From contig JACQZS010000011.1 in assembly GCA_016213725.1 (NCBI GenBank), positions 1-37,039 on the forward strand: a DNA stretch of 37,039 nt, written 5' to 3'. The notes beneath the pieces are model-generated. The model ran no database searches. It was not told where the DNA came from and saw only the letters and a program-made list of their open reading frames with translations. Positions 33,725-37,039 of this stretch are shown one piece after another. The translations under genes were made by a program, and so were the position numbers. Within the stretch, counting starts at the first letter, position 1, and each line of letters opens with the position of its first letter. The DNA comes from Acidobacteriota bacterium (GTDB taxonomy: Bacteria; Acidobacteriota; Terriglobia; Bryobacterales; Bryobacteraceae).

Positions 33725-34537
33725 CTAGTAAACCTTCACCAGATCCACCCGCCGGTTCTTCTGCCGACCCGCCTCGTCGCTGTTCTCCGCCACCGGCCGC
33801 GCGTCCCCAAACCCCGCCGGCACCAGCCTCGACTCCGCCACTCCCTTTGCCGCCAGCCACGCAATCACGGCCTGCGCCCGCTGCCGCGACAACGGCAGAT
33901 TCACCGCCTGTGTCCCCACATTGTCCGTGTGTCCCGCCACCATCATCGCCCACCCCGGATTCGCCTGCAGCAGCTTCAGCACTTCATTCAGCGCCGCCTC
34001 CGAGTCCGGCCGGATCGTCGCCTTCCCCGTGTCGAAATTGATCCCATACACGCTCACCCGGCCTTCCTTGCCGATCTGCTGCGCCCACCCATCCGCGTTC
34101 GCCGTCATCACCTGCTCCATCTCTTTCTCTTTCACCGACACCAGTTCGTAGTAGTCCATCACCGTCAGCCTCACCCACTGCCCGCCCTTCTGCGCCGTCA
34201 TATAGAATCGCGTGGTGGCGTAGAGGTACGTGTAGTGGATCTTGTATCCCGCCTGCTTCAGCGCCGCTTCCGTGTTCCGCCCCAGCTCCAGCGGCGACTT
34301 CTCCTTCGGGCACTTGTACACCGTCCGCTCGTACTCCCCTTCCACCATGTGCCCCCGCTCGTTCTGCGTCCGCGGCATGTCGGCCGCGGCAAAAGCCTTC
34401 TTCTCGCACTGCGTGATCACGCACCCCGGCATCCGGCTCACCAGTCCGCTCTCCGCACAACCCGGCTTATCCACCGCCGCCGGCTGCGCCCATGCCGCCG
34501 CCATCGCCACAATTAACGACACCAGTGTCTGTTTCAT
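33725..34537 (-). CDS. OmpA-family peptidoglycan-binding outer-membrane protein
   Basis: 270 residues. The signal peptide is MKQTLVSLIVAMAAAWAQPAA. The N-terminal domain (about 22-150) is unrecognised and carries four cysteines (27, 39, 44 and 76). The C-terminal OmpA-like domain (about 165-270) has INFDTGKATIRPDSE, VAGHTDNVGTQAVNLPLSRQRAQAV (200-224) and GFGDARPVAENSDEAGRQKNRRVDL, the peptidoglycan-contact residues. ATG 34537 (or the in-frame ATG 34546) is used; the long open frame to 35701 overlaps the methyltransferase-like gene and is a shadow. Likely anchors the envelope to peptidoglycan. Confidence 0.88.
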   Translation of the reverse strand: MKQTLVSLIVAMAAAWAQPAAVDKPGCAESGLVSRMPGCVITQCEKKAFAAADMPRTQNERGHMVEGEYERTVYKCPKEKSPLELGRNTEAALKQAGYKIHYTYLYATTRFYMTAQKGGQWVRLTVMDYYELVSVKEKEMEQVMTANADGWAQQIGKEGRVSVYGINFDTGKATIRPDSEAALNEVLKLLQANPGWAMMVAGHTDNVGTQAVNLPLSRQRAQAVIAWLAAKGVAESRLVPAGFGDARPVAENSDEAGRQKNRRVDLVKVY

Positions 34538-34608
34538 GTCGCACATTTTACACTGCCCTACCGCCCATCGCACCGGGGTCCCACCGGACGAGGGTCCCCC
34601 CCTCACTC

Positions 34609-34628
34609 CCCCGGACGTCAGTCCGGGG
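34609..34628. repeat. Palindromic element, copy 2 (loop GTCA), overlapping a gene's stop
   Basis: Arms CCCCGGAC and GTCCGGGG with one loop-base change from the other copies. The minus-strand methyltransferase-like gene ends inside it: its last residues Thr-Pro-Asp and TGA come from the element. Confidence 0.88.
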
Positions 34629-35889
34629 TAACGCGCCCAGCCGTACCCCCCCGCCTCCTCAACCACCCCCCAGGGTTGAACGTCATCACCATCGCCTCGC
34701 GCGAAAAGTCCTGCTCGAACTCCTTCGCGCCGCCTTCCTTCAGAAACTCCAGCACCGCCGCCATCGGCCCCGGTCCAAAGCCGGGAGCCGTCGGCACGCC
34801 GTCCATGTGCGTGTCCTCCACCACCAGGTAGCTCCCCCGGCTCACCATCCCCGAATACGCCCGCAGCTCCTTCAGCACGTGGCCCATCGTATGATCCGAG
34901 TCCAGCGTCACCAGCGTCCTGCGGCCCCGCACCAACCCCGCGATCCTGCCCGTGATCGCCGCGTCGGTCGAGCTTCCTTTCAGAAACGTGACGTATCTTT
35001 GCCACAGCGGATGCGCCGCCGCCGTCGCCGTCAGGTCCTGCACGTCCACCGTGATCACCCGCGAGTTCTCCAGCCCCAGGCCGTTCAGCGTGTAAGCCCA
35101 ATACAGCGCCGAGCCTCCTCGATACGTGCCCGTCTCGACAATGAAATCCGGCTTCACCTCGTGCACGATCTGCTGCATCATCCACAGGTCCAGCGGGTTC
35201 TTTTCGATCTGCACGTTCTGAAACCACGTGTGCCGCCACACCGCCAGGTCGTGGAACAGCTTCATCAGCTCGTTCTGCTTCTCCGGCGGCAGCTGCAGCC
35301 GGCGCTGCTTCAGCAGTTCGCGGTAGCCCTGCTGCGCGCGCTCCGTCGCGGCCTCCGCCGTCAGCACCGTTGACTCCGGATGCGTCATCGCGGCCCACAC
35401 CGCGATCACCCCCAGTTCCCGCCCCGACCCCGCCTCCTTCGCCGTCCGGTCCAGTTCGAACTCCGCCAGCAGCCGCGGGCTCTTCAGCAGCTCGCGCGGC
35501 ACCCGCACCACCAGCGAATAGCGGCCTTCCCGGTCGTACGTCTTCCGCCCCAGCGCCTTGCCGTTCACCTTCGCCGTCACCGTGACGGATGGCACCTGGC
35601 CGATCACCTCCACAGGCACCGCGAAATCCAGCCGCAGAAACGTCTCGGCGTCCAGCGGGGGCGGAACGTCCAGCGTCACCGCAAATTGCCGCCCGGTCCA
35701 CAGCCAGCCTTCCGTCCCCGGGTACAAGCCCCGCACAAGCCGGTCCTGGTGAACCTTATCGGAGAAGAAGAGCTCATACACCCGGTCCCCCTCGCCCGCC
35801 GCGCCGCCGCCCCGCGCCACGCCGGCCTCCTCTCGCCGGCACCCGGCCAGCAGCATCAAGAGGCAGGAGACACCAGCGGCACTGCGCAT
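34618..35889 (-). CDS. Lipoprotein with CmcI-type SAM-dependent methyltransferase domain
   Basis: 423 residues from ATG 35889 (ATG 35892 is equally possible). The N-terminus MRSAAGVSCLLMLLAGC has a lipobox LLAGC with Cys17, so the mature protein should be a membrane lipoprotein outside the cytoplasm. An all-beta-looking domain (about 40-170) precedes the C-terminal domain (about 205-405), which matches the cephalosporin hydroxylase/CmcI methyltransferase family: HDLAVWRHTWFQNVQIEKNPLDLW, VETGTYRGGSALYWA (motif I), VDVQD, LKGSSTDAAI, LVTLDSDHT and YLVVEDTHMDG. Motif residues for SAM binding are intact. How a lipoprotein would reach SAM is unclear, so the domain may bind something else. Confidence 0.78.
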   Translation of the reverse strand: MRSAAGVSCLLMLLAGCRREEAGVARGGGAAGEGDRVYELFFSDKVHQDRLVRGLYPGTEGWLWTGRQFAVTLDVPPPLDAETFLRLDFAVPVEVIGQVPSVTVTAKVNGKALGRKTYDREGRYSLVVRVPRELLKSPRLLAEFELDRTAKEAGSGRELGVIAVWAAMTHPESTVLTAEAATERAQQGYRELLKQRRLQLPPEKQNELMKLFHDLAVWRHTWFQNVQIEKNPLDLWMMQQIVHEVKPDFIVETGTYRGGSALYWAYTLNGLGLENSRVITVDVQDLTATAAAHPLWQRYVTFLKGSSTDAAITGRIAGLVRGRRTLVTLDSDHTMGHVLKELRAYSGMVSRGSYLVVEDTHMDGVPTAPGFGPGPMAAVLEFLKEGGAKEFEQDFSREAMVMTFNPGGWLRRRGGTAGRVTPD

Positions 35890-35924
35890 CATGATGCATG
35901 GCATTGTACAGCGGACCGCCTCAT
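35889..35924 (-). CDS. Possible 11-residue leader peptide coupled to the lipoprotein gene
   Basis: ATG 35924 has a near-ideal ribosome-binding site GGAGG 6 bases upstream. The frame codes MRRSAVQCHAS and stops at TGA 35891-35889, which overlaps both candidate ATGs of the downstream gene (35892 and 35889). The downstream gene itself has no Shine-Dalgarno, so it may depend on translation of this leader. It could also be chance. Confidence 0.4.
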   Translation of the reverse strand: MRRSAVQCHAS

Positions 35925-36090
35925 CTTTCGCCTCCAAAGTGGCCCGCTCTACCCCTGCAAATCCCTGCCCCGGCTGGACACTCCGCGCTCATTCGATCCG
36001 GATGTGGAAAAGACACGAAGCGCCGGACAGCCCCATGATCGGCCCTCGCCTGCCGCGGGACGTTGCCTTGGCATGGGCGCTCCCCGAACC

Positions 36091-36705
36091 TCACCCGCCT
36101 GGATTGCTCTCGCGGGAACGCCCCTTGGAAGAGGACTCGGCAAACGGCGATTCGCTGAACGGCTCAACCTCGATGCGCTCATAGCGCACTTCCAGCACGC
36201 TCAGCTCTGTTGTGCCGCCCGGCGCCCTCAGTTCCACGCGGTCGCCCTCGGCCGACTTCAGCAGCGCGCGGCCCAGCGGCGAGAGCCAACTGACCTGGTT
36301 CCGCTGCAGATCCACCTCGTCGGCGCCCACGATACTCACCTCGCGCTCCACGCCCGTGGCATCGGCATAGCGCACCGTGGCTCCAAAGAACACCCTGGCC
36401 GACGCCTGCTCCGATCTCGGAGCCCCCGGGTCCACCACTTCCGCGGCTTCGATCCGCTTGCGCAGAAAGCGGAGCCGGCCATCGATCTGGCGCAGGCGCC
36501 GCTTGCCGTACTTGTAATCGGCGTTTTCACTGCGATCGCCGTTGGCCGCCGCCCACGCCACCATCTCCGTAACGGCCGGGCGCTCCCTGGCGACGAGAAA
36601 GTGGTACTCCTCCGTCAGCCGCTTCAGGCCGCCGGGCGTGATGTAGTTCTTGCCCGTCGTATCGGGTTTGTCCACTTGGGGTTTTCGAGTAAACGCTGTT
36701 CGCAT
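36091..36705 (-). CDS. greB: Transcription elongation factor GreB
   Basis: 204-residue factor that enters the RNA polymerase secondary channel and promotes cleavage of backtracked RNA. The N-terminal coiled coil contains NYITPGGLKRLTEEY (20-34), ERPAVTEMVAWAAANGDRSENADYKYGKRRLRQID (41-75) with the acidic tip Asp57/Glu60, and the globular C-terminal domain includes VSIVGADEVDLQRNQVSWLSPLGRALL. The RLRQID and GDRSENADY motifs favour GreB over GreA. It has a C-terminal extension of about 35 residues (YERIEVEPFSESPFAESSSKGR) not found in the E. coli protein. The ATG at 36705 follows GAAGGA immediately, so the start may be imprecise. Confidence 0.93.
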   Translation of the reverse strand: MRTAFTRKPQVDKPDTTGKNYITPGGLKRLTEEYHFLVARERPAVTEMVAWAAANGDRSENADYKYGKRRLRQIDGRLRFLRKRIEAAEVVDPGAPRSEQASARVFFGATVRYADATGVEREVSIVGADEVDLQRNQVSWLSPLGRALLKSAEGDRVELRAPGGTTELSVLEVRYERIEVEPFSESPFAESSSKGRSRESNPGG

Positions 36706-36873
36706 TCCTTCGTCCGTCCCGCGCGAATCTCGCGGATGAACCGGCGGCCCCGGGGAAACGCAGCGGAAAGCGCCGCGGATGTCCGGCTTCCCAGGGAGGC
36801 GCGCCTCTCCTCCCAGATTGTTTCACGTCCTCCACTCCCGCGGGCGCCGTCTCCCAGCCCATGAACGCGATGC

Positions 36874-36895
36874 GGGCTCCCCCTGTGGGGAGCCC
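36874..36895. repeat. Perfect hairpin GGGCTCCCC-CTGT-GGGGAGCCC
   Basis: 9-bp arms with a 4-base loop, just upstream of the palindromic array. It may be part of the same mobile or structural repeat cluster, or a terminator for a gene entering from the right. Confidence 0.8.
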
Positions 36896-36927
36896 CTCAT
36901 GGTCTCAATCCCCTCTTTGCCGGCCCT

Positions 36928-37039
36928 ATTCCCCCGGACGCCAGTCCGGGGTAGCAACCACCCTTATTCCCCCGGACGCCAGTCCGGGGTAGCAACCACC
37001 CTTATTCCCCCGGACGCCAGTCCGGGGTAGCAACCACCC
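36928..37039. repeat. Tandem array of the palindromic element, 38-bp period, three copies, running off the window
   Basis: Identical 38-bp units start at 36928, 36966 and 37004 (the last cut at 36 bp). Each holds the palindrome with arms CCCCGGAC and GTCCGGGG (36932-36951, 36970-36989, 37008-37027), followed by the identical spacer tail TAGCAACCACCCT. The unbroken identity of the spacers excludes a CRISPR array. Confidence 0.95.

Larger units (their letters stand above)
36706..37039. other. Gene-free 334-bp stretch upstream of greB with palindromes
   Basis: No credible gene. It holds a perfect 12-bp palindrome GAGGCGCGCCTC (36796-36807), a hairpin at 36874-36895, and the palindromic array from 36928. 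No convincing sigma70 promoter for greB could be picked out. Confidence 0.6.

Noticed and set aside
36060-36140. tRNA-like ending of greB (translation ends SRESNPGG)
   Set aside because: No GGTTCRANYCC arm or cloverleaf could be folded on either strand.
36527-36862. Minus-strand frame of 111 codons upstream of greB, with a plausible GGAGG
   Set aside because: It overlaps the greB N-terminus in another frame, shows no family motif and is Arg/Gly-rich.
36928-37039. CRISPR array
   Set aside because: The 38-bp units are identical throughout, including the would-be spacers, and no cas gene is near.

Overview
The window is GC-rich bacterial chromosome and most likely comes from an Acidobacteriota member of the Solibacter/Bryobacter type. 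This is an inference. It rests on a large TonB-dependent receptor with an N-terminal carboxypeptidase-regulatory-like domain (Oar type), the PilB-PilM-PilN-PilO order, the extreme use of C-ending codons, and the mix of glycan enzymes. No rRNA, tRNA, integrase, transposase or CRISPR array was seen. The + strand is visibly C-rich over G under genes of both orientations, so the window probably lies in one replichore.

Layout. Positions 1-5653 (+): the end of a type IV pilus/type II secretion-like operon, with a GspE/PilB ATPase (5' end outside the window), PilM-, PilN-, PilO- and PilP-like proteins, a 33-bp x3 tandem repeat, and a pseudopilin-like protein with a long Gly/Ser/Gln tail. Positions 5643-8223: divergent genes for a GH29 alpha-L-fucosidase (-) and a sialidase-like protein (+), both with Tat-like N-termini. 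Positions 8293-17121 (-): TonB receptor, PLP-dependent decarboxylase, ROK sugar kinase, RhaT-like sugar/H+ symporter and a double-length ThyX-like protein. Positions 17136-17567 (+): dUTPase, divergent from the ThyX-like gene by 14 bp. Positions 17574-22134 (-): a protein with two apparent PD-(D/E)XK nuclease cores, a secreted lectin-fold-like protein, a FecR-like protein and an exported protein with an internal 90-residue duplication.

Positions 22257-25295 (-): glmU, yvcK and a TPR-like gene, an operon tied to UDP-GlcNAc and cell-wall precursor supply. Positions 25412-31725 (+): a compact run of a UvrC/Cho-like protein without catalytic GIY-YIG residues, tldD, pmbA (tldE), a small membrane protein, a response-regulator receiver fused in frame to an exported protein, and a YggU (DUF167) protein. 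Positions 31743-33675: divergent isopropylmalate/tartrate-dehydrogenase-like and SDR genes. Positions 33725-36705 (-): an OmpA-family protein, a lipoprotein carrying a CmcI-type methyltransferase domain, a possible leader peptide, and GreB. A palindromic element (arm CCCCGGAC, loop GCCA or GTCA) sits between these last genes and forms a 38-bp tandem array that runs off the right edge.

The strongest leads are the receiver-signal-peptide fusion, the two-core nuclease-like protein, the UvrC-like protein that keeps its Fe-S cysteines but not its nuclease residues, the extracytoplasmic methyltransferase-like lipoprotein, and the palindromic repeat family. None of them amounts by itself to a proven new system.
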